From Amphimedon queenslandica (taxonomy: Eukaryota; Porifera; Demospongiae; Haplosclerida; Niphatidae), in NCBI RefSeq assembly GCF_000090795.2, contig NW_003546412.1, positions 1-27,972 of the forward strand: a stretch of DNA of 27,972 nt, in the 5' to 3' direction. The position numbers and the translations under genes were made by a program. The notes under the pieces are model-generated. The model was not told where the DNA came from. It made no database searches and saw only the letters and a program-made list of their open reading frames with translations. Numbering within the stretch: the stretch's first letter is position 1; the number at the start of each line of letters is the position of its first letter. Below are positions 20,076-27,972 of the stretch, piece by piece.

Positions 20076-20343
20076 TTATGCCTGGTCAAATACAATATAG
20101 TTTTGTACCCTTCCTTATTAGCTGTGTGAAAAAGAAAGGGTGGGGCACCAGACTAGGTCACGTGAAACCAAAGTAATAGTTATAAGAACCATAGTACCTA
20201 GTCTTTGCCTACACAAAGCTGGGCGAGGCCAAAAATTAATTTCAATTACCATATCTATGCAACAATTATAATTCACAATGGCTGTTGTTACACATTGTAA
20301 TGTTATTATGAGCTAAATACAAAGGAGTGTGTGCGCATGCATG
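20076..20343. other. Short non-coding spacer
   Basis: Contains a GC-richer patch near 20130-20230 (GGTGGGGCACCAGACTAGG, later TACCTAGTCTTTGCC) whose CTAGTCT/AGACTAG portions can pair. This may be a small repeat remnant. No gene is seen. Confidence 0.35.
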
Positions 20344-20368
20344 AGTTACATCAATTGTTGATGTAACT
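20344..20368. repeat. Small perfect hairpin, 11-base stem
   Basis: AGTTACATCAA, a TTG loop, then TTGATGTAACT form a perfect 11-base stem. It lies at the 3' end of the minus-strand transposase fragment. As the stem is AT-rich and lacks a T-run, a terminator role is not suggested. It may be a remnant of a terminal repeat. Confidence 0.6.
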
Positions 20369-20658
20369 TTGAAATGAATATATTGCAGTCAACATGATAC
20401 AGTGTGCCATCCACATAATTAACACCAACATATACATTTGTTGCGTCTTTTTGCCATATGGTGCAAATAGAAGTGATGTATTTTTGGCATGGAGCAAAAA
20501 ATCTTGTAGCGTGACAGCCAAGCAAATGCCTGTTCATATGACATTGTATTAAATGAACTGTCATCTGGAATGATATTCTTAGGATCATGCATCTTCTTAC
20601 ACCTGGGATAAACATGGTTACTGAGAAGTTCGTCTATTATTTTCTTGATATCAAGCAT
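20346..20658 (-). pseudogene. Transposase C-terminal fragment (KDZ-like or related)
   Basis: The minus-strand frame from 20658 reads IKKIIDELLSNHVYPRC and then EQAFAWLSRYKIFCSMPKIH followed by HFYLHHMAKRRNKCI. After a frame change it continues VGVNYVDGTLYHVDCN. An E-Q-x-F-x-x-(L)-x-R-(Y/F)-K block followed by M-x(4-5)-H-x-F-Y-L-H-x-M-x-x-x-x-N is typical of the last part of RNase H-like transposases, where the Glu is often the third catalytic residue. I associate this form with KDZ-related or similar families, but not firmly. Only this tail is present, with no matching upstream domain in the following 500 bases. Confidence 0.4.
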
Positions 20659-21160
20659 ATGAATTGTTAATCACCTGTAATGATCAATAATACTGTAACT
20701 TCTCTTTAGACATATGTAATGATTAGTAAATGAATGAATAAGAAATAATGATGATAATTATGGTAACTAGTGTAAGTGTGTGCTTAAGTCTAAGGACACC
20801 ACATATTTATCAAACGATTATGAATCACTTTTGGTATAATTGTATATATTACTAACCTAGCAAATGTAACAACTTTTTGGCAATTTTGAGGCTGTTCAAA
20901 TGACACATATTGTCATAACTAAGTATCAGCTGCTTCCAATATTGTCTCTTTTTATTCCCAAAAGCTAGCAGTAGCCATTAAATTGTTAAAAGAAAAACTT
21001 GACTGGACCTACAGGTCTATCAGATTTAATCAAATTAAATATAAAATTTGAATTCAGTAAGTTGAACCAGTATCTATTGCAGTAATTGAGAAATTAAGGA
21101 ATTGTGTCTTATTATTATACTTTCTAATTTCATTGCTTACAATTATACAAGTAAATAAAA
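20659..21160. other. AT-rich stretch with nothing recognisable
   Basis: No frame, tandem array or strong hairpin is visible. If the fragment to the left was longer, its upstream coding sequence is not detectable here. Confidence 0.5.
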
Positions 21161-21797
21161 AAAATTTTTATAAATAAGAAAAAGTAGGGTTGTCAAAAAA
21201 TAAACGAACAAGGGGGTTGAGTTCAACCATAATAATAATTAATAGTTCAATTAATAATAATAATAAACTTTGATTAATAAAAAAATAATTTATTCAAGAA
21301 AATAATGCAAAAATTTCAAACCCTACTTCGCAGAAAATGATAACGTGGCGAGTCCATGCAATTACAATGTCTAACAAGTATATGTATTAATATTTTTAAT
21401 TTTTAATTTTGTACTGAATCCCAAAATTCAAAGAATGCTTTAGCCTATCCATAATTTAGATTTTTTTTTGTTGCGATGACACGTTATTCAATCAATACTA
21501 GCTGAAAAGTCTTATTTATATTTATTACAATAATTGATTTACATCATAGTATTGTAGTAGAGCAATCAATAGGTACAGAGGCATAATTATTATTAAAATT
21601 CTATTTATATCGTAGTCTGCCTGTTACCATTTTCTGCAAAGTAGGGTTTGAAATTTTTGTATTATTTTCATGAATAAATTATTTTTTTATTAATTATTAT
21701 TAATTGAACTATTAATTATTATTATAGTTGAACTCAACCCCCTTGTTTCTTTTATTTTTTGACAACCCTACTTTTTCTTATTTATACAAATTTTTAA
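21161..21797. mobile_element. Long-inverted-repeat (fold-back) element, ~180-base arms
   Basis: The left arm (about 21161-21344) and right arm (about 21622-21797) are inverted copies. Both contain AAGTAGGGTTGTCAAAAAAT, the GGGGGTTGAGTTCAAC motif, an AATAATTTATTC stretch and AATTTCAAACCCTACTT. They differ by scattered substitutions and an indel of about ten bases (AAACTTTG region in the left arm). The roughly 280-base centre is AT-rich and has no coding capacity. Long arms flanking a short centre define a fold-back element. A single-stranded copy would form a very long hairpin. Confidence 0.85.
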
Positions 21798-21798
21798 C

Positions 21799-21823
21799 GA
21801 CCTGGGGGCGTAGCCCCCAGGTC
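21799..21823. repeat. GC-rich hairpin, 11-base stem with 3-base loop
   Basis: GACCTGGGGGC, GTA, GCCCCCAGGTC: a perfect 11-base stem that is extremely GC-rich in an AT-rich setting. It lies immediately outside the right end of the fold-back element and immediately left of the inverted-repeat element at 21824. It may be the true end structure of one of them. Confidence 0.9.
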
Positions 21824-22154
21824 ATTCCTATAATTGATTTCACCTTCGCGCTATGTATATATATATATATATTTATTTGTATGTCCACACTTACATTTCT
21901 TCTATACACGTTGTATTGGAGAAATAACAAGCCTTAGCAACCATCCGCCCACGCTCCTTTACGGGTGGGTGTGGCCACGGCAAACAAAATGGCGGCTTAC
22001 ACATGGGACAAAGTTAAGAGCTTTCTAACAGCAAGAGAGCATAGAGATACTGTCTAAAGACTTCTCTAGAAGCATTATAAGGTAGAGAGAACCTTTATAA
22101 GTCTTAATAATGACGAAGTTATACTTGCAAGGTGGTGAAATCAATTATAGGAAT
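21824..22154. mobile_element. Small element bounded by 21-base perfect inverted repeats
   Basis: ATTCCTATAATTGATTTCACC at 21824-21844 is the exact reverse complement of 22134-22154. The 289-base interior contains a TATATATA run, a GC-richer stretch (GGGTGGGTGTGGCCACGGC) and a short 22-codon frame from ATG 21990 (MAAYTWDKVKSFLTAREH) that is too short to call a gene. A MITE is the simplest interpretation. No target duplication is clear, perhaps because the GC-rich hairpin belongs to the element. Confidence 0.65.
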
Positions 22155-23356
22155 ATTTTTTACACTGTTACGCTTGTTTTATTTACTTGTTTCCATACTT
22201 TTTATTAAATGTTATTAATTAATAATCCTTTTTATTGATAATTTTAATTTTTGCCTTAGGTATCAGTTCATTAATGGAAGAAAAGAATTTTGAAATAAGA
22301 ACCATAAGAAGATCCACCGCATTATAAAAACAGTTTTTGAATTTTTGAATCATTAATTACATTCATAGCCTAACTCATAATTATTAATCATTAGTTGTCA
22401 TTACTAATATCTATGTCCGGTTCTGAAACTATTTAAGTTTACATTCAGCTTCAGTTGCCACTTTCCCGCTCACAGCTCTCAAACTTTTCCGCAGTTTACG
22501 AGACCTGCATTGTGGAAATACACATTAATAGACCACATGAATACATTCCAATGTGCAAACAATTATTTTTGTATTTTTAATGGCACACAATAAAAGATGC
22601 ATTGGCAAGCATTCATTTATATTGACTAAAGAAAGTACTTACAGTGGCCATTATAATCATCAAGCTAATCTACAGTATGTAACCTAGAATCATAACCTAT
22701 AACAAAAATACATAAGACATTTCACAATACTCTCCGTCTTACTACATATTCCATTGCTAAGACTACAATAATATGAAACCTATACAGATGTAAACTGGCA
22801 CCTACTACTGCATGATACAACTACTGATCAACGAGCTGCAACAAAACATTAAGAAAGAAATTAATTTATTTTCAACAATCTAAATCCAGAATTACCTTTA
22901 ATTATATTTCACATTCCAATATCAAGCAAAAGTATTGCTGAATCAGCAAATCATTTCCAGCTGTAATTACTTGTAAAGCATAGTAATAGAAACATCAAAA
23001 GCAAGCAATGTAAACTCTCAGGCTAATAATAACAATGGCACTTATCAATCACAGCAAACCTCACTCTTTAACACCACATTGTAGTCCTTGTGCCAAGTAC
23101 GTAAGTACCTATAAAAAGTATGTATGTGACATACTAACTAATAATGATAATGGTAGCATCTACAATGTTTCTGATTGGATCATACATGGCATGTATTTTA
23201 GACATAATATTGCTTACTAATGATATCCTCATTTAAGATACTTTCATGACCTGCTTAATATAAAATAACATTGTGCACATGAAGAATTTCCAATGTGCAA
23301 ACAATATTTTTTGTTAATGTGAACATGCACATATTTACAACAATCATCAACAAAAG
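22155..23356. other. AT-rich stretch with a dispersed repeat pair
   Basis: No gene is supported. CCAATGTGCAAACAAT followed by a T-rich tract occurs near 22548 and again near 23289. Each copy is followed within about 100 bases by AAAAGATGC and GGCAAGCATT. The second copy leads into the tandem array at 23357, so the two are old duplicates of one repeat. Confidence 0.45.
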
Positions 23357-23537
23357 ATGCGCAACATCAGCTGGCAAGCATTTAATATGCGCACAGCATT
23401 GATGGCAGCATCATTCAAATGCGCAACATCAGCCGGCAAGCATTAACTTAATAATGCGCACAGCATTGATGGCAGCATTATGCACAACATCAGCTGGCAA
23501 GCATTTATGTAATGCGCACAGCATTGATGGCAGCATT
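23357..23537. repeat. Tandem array, three ~62-base units each built of two ~30-base halves
   Basis: Units start at 23357, 23419 and 23480. Each unit consists of a half containing ATGCGCAACATCAGCTGGC followed by AAGCAT, and a second, related half, ATGCGCACAGCATTGATGG followed by CAGCAT. The halves share ATGCGCA at the start and GCAT at the end, so the array grew by duplication of a 30-base unit and then of the 62-base pair. It lies about 540 bases beyond the stop of the OTU frame, in what may be the 3' subterminal region of the Helitron. Confidence 0.9.
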
Positions 23538-24071
23538 TACATGTATCATGATCATTAATATATGTACCAAATCACTGTTTGAATGATACTACATGTATAA
23601 TGAGAACTTTCATTGTTACTCTAAATTTTTCTTGTCCTTCAAAATTTGTCAGCAGTGCCCTTGATCCATAAGCACATGATATTTGTTATAAACATGTAGT
23701 ACAAGCCACAAACAAGATTGGGAATTGATAATGACAGCTTCCTCCCTTCCTAACCCCCTGTCCTACATAAATTATAGTCACACAAAATTGAATCAATGCT
23801 AAACTCTAATGACCAGTAAACCTCTTTCACACCCTCTCCCTGTCCATTATAGCAACACGTACTCAATATTCACTGTTATACATTGATTAATCTCACATCC
23901 TGAATGCAGTTTGATCACTTTATACTGAGCAATAATGGGTGGATATGCACATGGTTTTCACACAAACTCACATTGCACATGCAGTGAAATAAAAGTCACA
24001 TTAAACAACCAATGTTTTAAAGATGATGGACCTCCCATTCACCATACCCACTTTCCATCAACAATCAATGC
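23538..24071. other. Putative 3' non-coding region of the Helitron
   Basis: No sustained frame. It follows the stop codon of the minus-strand OTU frame. I looked for a hairpin followed by a CTRR-type end on the minus strand and did not find a convincing one, so the 3' terminus of the Helitron is not located. Confidence 0.35.
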
Positions 24072-24782
24072 CTAAGAAATATTAATAGACTTAACTGCTT
24101 GGAAATGATTAGTACCAACATGCTTCAAATACAAAGCAGGTGTAGTAGTATCACAAGGAATGCCATACAACTCCTGGGTTCCATATCTAGCCCAGCCAAC
24201 AAAAGTAGGAGTGAGTGAATATGAATATATGGTTATACCTAATAATGCTGTTAGTGCAATAATCTCTGTGTCAGTGGCCCACACACAATTTCTATACATT
24301 TTTGACTTATTTATGTAATCATATATGCTTGAATATCTGGTTGCACTTAATGTACTATTAAACAATTCTTCTTCAAAGTTTGGCATATTACTGACAATTG
24401 CTCTACGTAATTCATAATGCTGAGAAATGGACCCAGTAATGAGATATGAAAGGACATAAAATAAGCAGTTCCCATCACCAGGGACATCAAGAGTACTATT
24501 AGGAACTCTTTCATCTGACAATGGTGTTGTTGGACTGCCAGGTAAGATTCTAGCAGCTGTTACAAACTTAAGGTTCAATATCTCACACAACCTGCTTTGA
24601 ACTTCTTCATTAGCAGGATAATAAACATAATCCCTTTGACTCTTCCTTACATTATCTGGATTGGGAGGCTCTTCATAAGTAAAGATGACAACATCATCTT
24701 TTTTTGGATTACTTGTCTTTAATTTAATGTTTGAAAGTTTTATAGATACAATGAGACTACTACAACTATCCTCATTTTGACA
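24072..24782 (-). CDS. OTU-type cysteine protease domain, C-terminal part of the Helitron protein
   Basis: The frame is open for 236 codons from just after a TAA (24783-24785) to the stop at 24072-24074. The first part reads LIVSIKLSNIKLKTSNPKKD, then DYVYYPANEEVQSRLCE, then SPTTPLSDERVPNSTL. The OTU core begins VPGDGNCLFYVLSYLITG, carrying the D-G-N-C motif with the catalytic Cys, and ends with TPALYLKHVGTNHFQAV, where NHF carries the catalytic His. OTU domains cleave ubiquitin in other proteins. They are found in some Helitron-family transposon proteins, where their role is unclear. The stretch lacks a convincing ATG, so it is the C-terminal continuation of the helicase protein rather than a separate gene. 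Unlike the rest of that protein, the domain has no stop or frameshift. Confidence 0.75.
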   Translation of the reverse strand, partial: CQNEDSCSSLIVSIKLSNIKLKTSNPKKDDVVIFTYEEPPNPDNVRKSQRDYVYYPANEEVQSRLCEILNLKFVTAARILPGSPTTPLSDERVPNSTLDVPGDGNCLFYVLSYLITGSISQHYELRRAIVSNMPNFEEELFNSTLSATRYSSIYDYINKSKMYRNCVWATDTEIIALTALLGITIYSYSLTPTFVGWARYGTQELYGIPCDTTTPALYLKHVGTNHFQAVKSINIS

Positions 24783-25127
24783 TTAAATTTGGTTTTTAGG
24801 TCTTTCAAATTAATTGAAACAATTAATTTATCATCTGTTTTTGGGCGAGGCAATGCCAAAGCACTATTGTCAGCACTACTGTCTACATCAACTTTTCTTT
24901 TTTTGGTGCAAGGCTTATTTAAAGCATTATCATCACATATTTTACTCTTATTGGGGCGATTAGAGTTTTGTAAATCAGTACTCTTTCGTTTATTGCTACT
25001 AACAGTACTGTTACTAGTACTTTATACATGACTTACAGACACCTTGGCATTCTTACTACAAGGTTCACCATCATCAATTACACCAGTCACTTGAATCTTT
25101 CTCTTTTTTCCTTTACTTTTCTTGATT
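24783..25127 (-). pseudogene. Lys/Ser/Asn-rich linker between Helitron helicase and OTU domain
   Basis: After a frame change near 25127 the minus strand reads [18 protein letters not shown], then, past a TAA at about 25022-25024, SSNKRKSTDLQNSNRPNKSK, then KPCTKKRKVDVDSS (a good nuclear-localisation-type KKRKV) and LIVSIKLKDLKTKFN. It is disordered-looking and strongly basic. LIVSIKL recurs about 25 codons later in the OTU frame, suggesting a small internal duplication that also shifts the frame. A nuclear targeting role is inferred from the KKRKV motif. Confidence 0.55.
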
Positions 25128-26759
25128 TGAGGTAAGTCTTTCGAAATTTACTTCTCAGCCTGTTAATTTCATTAATGCACAGATTACTCACTTTAACAGA
25201 GAGAGGATCGAATGATAATAAATGTACTCCATTTAATGTGCGTACACGAGACAATGCAACATATGCCTTACCATCCCCAAAAACATCAGTAGATAAATCA
25301 ATAATGGCTGTATCTAGTGAGAGGCCCTCACATTGATGTATTGTAATAGCATAAGAATGTATAAGTGGAAACTGTTTCCTATGTGTACACAAATTCTTAG
25401 ATGGCATAAATCTAGATGTAACCCTTTCTATGTCACAAGGTACATCAATATGATCAAATTTGATTGATATACGTGTAGCATAAATACCCATTGCTGTACC
25501 AATGGCACCATTAACTAATCCTAGTCACATCAATATTACGTCTTAGCATTACTCTACAGCCCACTGCTACAGACAATACAGTTTCTAAACCAGCTGTTTT
25601 GCTTGGTTGATCTTTTAGTTTCTCTAATTTTTTTTCTTGTTTTTTGTCAAATTTTGCTGTGCTGCCACTTTCATCGACAACATCAACACATGCTAATTCT
25701 ATTTTCTCAGTTTCTAGACTTTCTAACATTAATTCATTGATTTTTTGGCAGGCGCCTACCTTAGAAAATAGGCAAATTGGAGGATTTGTTCCTTTACTTT
25801 CCAATTCCTTATATTTTTCTTGTATCGAAACCTTAAATACGCGACTCTTAAGCGTATCAATAGTTTCATCCATGCCTAACAGAATCAAGCATCTTAAAGA
25901 AAGTTTCGTCTCCTTTTTGTCGTTCGTTGATTGTAAGTTCATTATATTCTACTGTTTCTTTCCATATGTCAACTGTATTTGCTGCTCCAAGTCTAGTTTT
26001 TACTAGTTTGTTGCTAATTTTTTTAAATACTGGCCTACCATTAACTGGTGGCAATTGTAAGAGGTCACCTACAAATAAAATATTTTTGGATCCAAACCAT
26101 TCATCAGTTCCAAATATATTTTCTAAGCGCATGTGTAAGTATGCTAGATTTAGATTGGATACCATAGATACCTCGTCTACTATTATAATTTTTAAATTTT
26201 TAAGTGTCATTTTTATTCTTTTCTGAGCTTCTTTACTCAAAGCCCAACATCCAGCTGTCTTTCTCTCATGCTCTATCGGTAGCTAAAATAATCTATGTAT
26301 TGTTAGTCCACCTACATTAAATGCGGCTATACCTGTTGGTGCTACTATAGCACACATAATTTCACCACTTTTTGGATGCCATATGTCATCCACTAGGCAT
26401 TTTATTGCCTCTACCAAAAACGATTTACCAGTTCCACCTACACCACTAATAAACATTCTTAGCGGTTTGATATTATCTAATCTTAGTAGTCTTGAAGACT
26501 CATTCTTTAATAAGTCTTCACGTTCTTTCTGACTTATAAGATGGCTCTTAATTTTATCAAAAATTCTTTTTTGATCTACATTAAACATTGCCTCTCTTTG
26601 CTCTAATGTTAAATTAGGTACATTTATGTGCATGTCAGCAATATCAGCTACTGCTTCCATTATTTCACCTAGTAATTGAGGCTCATCATCTTCCTTGTTA
26701 TCAGGAAGTTCTTCAGTAAAACCAGCTTTATTTCTTGCATCAACTATTTTCTTCCAATT
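25087..26759 (-). pseudogene. Helitron PIF1-type helicase, decayed
   Basis: SF1B helicase motifs are visible in order on the minus strand: GVGGTGKS (Walker A, about 26445), PTGIAAFNVGGLTIHRLF (Ia, ending at 26286), IIVDEVSM (Walker B, about 26170), FVGDLLQLPPVNGRPVF (III, about 26050), [17 protein letters not shown] (IV region, about 25540), [17 protein letters not shown] (V, about 25340) and YVALSRVR (VI, about 25250). Damage: TAG at 26283-26285 right after motif Ia, a frame change near 25880, a one-base frame change near 25510 and another near 25127. The enzyme would unwind DNA 5'-3' during rolling-circle transposition. All key motif residues I can see are intact, so the damage is recent. 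Confidence 0.85.
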
Positions 26760-27972
26760 TCAATCAGCTTCTAATAATTTCTGTAGTTTGTTGAAATGAT
26801 TTTCAATGCCACGTATAGATGATTCTCTGTGACGCATAAAAGCTTCTTCCATTGTTTCTCCTTCCATTACAAGTGTGCTCTTGTCTCTAAATGGCACAAA
26901 TAAAAATATTAGCGAGTAATAAAAATCGTATCTTTCTGCTTCTTGCATAGGATTAAATTTCCTATGGTTTGGAAGGACTGGCTTTGATCGAAGTTTGTAT
27001 TCTCTTTCTCCATTTTCTCCTATTTTATCAAATTTGTAATTGGCAACAAATTCATAAAGAGATTCATCTTCCATGTTATTCGGTCTTGTTGGATAAAAGT
27101 CTTCAATTATGCTAGGATTAAAGATGTCTTTCGAAGATTGATCCATTTTAGTTAAATATGAATAGTTTTTGATTTTTCGGCTCCTCTTGTGAGGCAAGTA
27201 CACATTAACATACTGTACAGTTACTGATTTCATGTATAAACTTTCACCAAGAAGAAGATCGCTAGCTTCATATAGTCCTACTTCTTTAGCTCGAAGTAAT
27301 TTTTGGCCAATTTTCCAAAGCCTGCTGTATATGTTGTCACAGCTGCTGACTTCATCCCATAAGTCCTGTGCATGACTCTTTTCTCCTTTGGTGACATATC
27401 CAGTTACATACTCTGTTAAGGAAAGACTCCTCTCTGCTATGTATTGCAAGTCCATATTTGCACGCCACAATTTCAACAGTAAAGGATTATAGACGTTGAC
27501 TCGAACTTCTTTTTCATTTCGTTTCAGATAATATATTTTATTGCATGATTTCAAGCTGTTTTCTACATCATTGATGCAAATACTATCTCGTACTGGTCTA
27601 GGAAAATCAAATCGGCATCGGTCTTGCCGACTTTAATATTTCGCTTGCAGTATTTGCTGCACTTGTGCATTTGGTATTTTGTTACCAAAAAATTTAAATC
27701 AGGCGACGTATTACTATCTGGTATATGACAGGTAATCCTGTCTTGTATGAAAGAACAGACTTCTTCTGGACAATTAATACCGACAACAGGAGCATTTTCA
27801 ATCCATAGGAGGATGTGACAATGAGGCGCTCCACGCATTTGATATTCTTTTTTAACATAATATTGTTCTACTTTGCCTAGAACACCTCTCAGGAGAATGA
27901 CTATGTTAAAGAAATCCTTAAATTTGTATGAAAATTGTCGCGATACTGAAACAGGTCCTCGGGATCCTCTAG
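26760..27972 (-). pseudogene. Helitron Rep domain (HUH and two-tyrosine nuclease), partial and decayed
   Basis: The frame enters from the right edge as PVSVSRQFSYKFKDFF and reaches YQMRGAPHCHILLW, where H-x-H is the metal-binding HUH motif of the Helitron-like N domain (about 27820). A Cys/His-rich stretch follows (KYQMHKCSKYCKRN). A frame change near 27620 moves to FDFPRPVRDSICINDVENS and on to SLTEYVTGYVTKGEK, with the catalytic Tyr pair at 27408-27410 and 27396-27398 and the following Lys. The remainder links to the helicase and reaches an in-frame TGA at 26760-26762 (LLEAD stop NWKKIVDARNK). Rep would nick donor and target DNA and bind the 5' ends covalently. The N-terminus lies outside the window. 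Confidence 0.85.
27961..27972. other. Probable cloning-vector polylinker residue
   Basis: The last 12 bases, GGGATCCTCTAG, match the BamHI-XbaI part of pUC-type polylinkers exactly and stop at the window edge. Immediately before them the Rep reading frame loses the expected Asp-Pro before VSVS. A Sanger-era assembly end with untrimmed vector is the likely cause. Confidence 0.6.

Noticed and set aside
19905..20129. Trp/Tyr-rich repeat protein frame
   Set aside because: It is a translation of the 10-base minisatellite and has no other support.
23357..23537. CRISPR-like direct repeats
   Set aside because: Spacers are themselves diverged copies of the repeat, and the setting is eukaryotic with introns and retrotransposons.
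23538..24071. Helitron 3' end (hairpin plus CTRR)
   Set aside because: No hairpin of adequate stem followed by the expected end was found on the minus strand.
24777..25031. Leu-rich plus-strand frame resembling a membrane protein
   Set aside because: Antisense of the Lys/Asn/Ser-rich Helitron linker, whose complement reads as Leu and Phe.
25644..26226. Plus-strand open frames of 99-120 codons
   Set aside because: Antisense of helicase motifs II and III of the Helitron.

Overview
This window is eukaryotic, and almost everything recognisable in it is mobile-element DNA in various stages of decay. The base composition is AT-rich, there are no operons or Shine-Dalgarno spacing, and several coding stretches are joined by very short GT-AG introns (44, 48, 53, 56, 70 and 74 bases). 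The protein families are a Helitron RepHel with an OTU domain, a SAMD3-like protein, a C2H2 plus Tnp2-like protein, a DDE family common in sponges and cnidarians, and a LINE reverse transcriptase. Together they suggest an early-branching animal, most likely a demosponge or a cnidarian. That assignment is inference. I see no intact host gene and no bacterial gene.

Layout. Positions 1-7500 hold weak coding remnants on both strands and several non-autonomous elements: a perfect 32-base fold-back (761-852), a region bounded by inverted repeats (939-2098), copy 1 of a 239-base MITE (5758-5996), a 340-base hAT-like element with a near-perfect target duplication (6704-7043), and an ATGT-type microsatellite (7150-7490). 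Positions 7943-13134 hold a head-to-head gene pair, both decayed: a SAMD3-like gene on the minus strand and a zinc-finger gene with Tnp2/CACTA-like organisation on the plus strand, separated by only 109 bases containing a short direct repeat. Positions 13651-18377 hold a second, unrelated DDE transposase gene with introns, stops and frameshifts. Its C-terminal zinc-binding exon is split by MITE copy 2, and MITE copy 3 lies just downstream.

Positions 19190-20075 hold the 3' part of a LINE reverse transcriptase (minus strand) abutting a minisatellite with an exact 10-base period. A short transposase C-terminus (minus) follows at 20346-20658, and two nested or adjacent inverted-repeat elements lie at 21161-22154. 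From 24072 to the right edge runs a minus-strand Helitron: Rep (HUH and two-tyrosine motifs), then PIF1-type helicase, then a lysine-rich linker, then OTU protease. The Rep-helicase part has two in-frame stops and several frameshifts, while the OTU frame is open. The last 12 bases match a pUC-type cloning polylinker and probably are vector sequence.

How the genes relate. The Helitron proteins would act together in rolling-circle transposition. The head-to-head pair may be the two genes of one transposon or two co-regulated genes; that is the most interesting open question here. The DDE gene and the MITEs record at least two successive waves of insertion.
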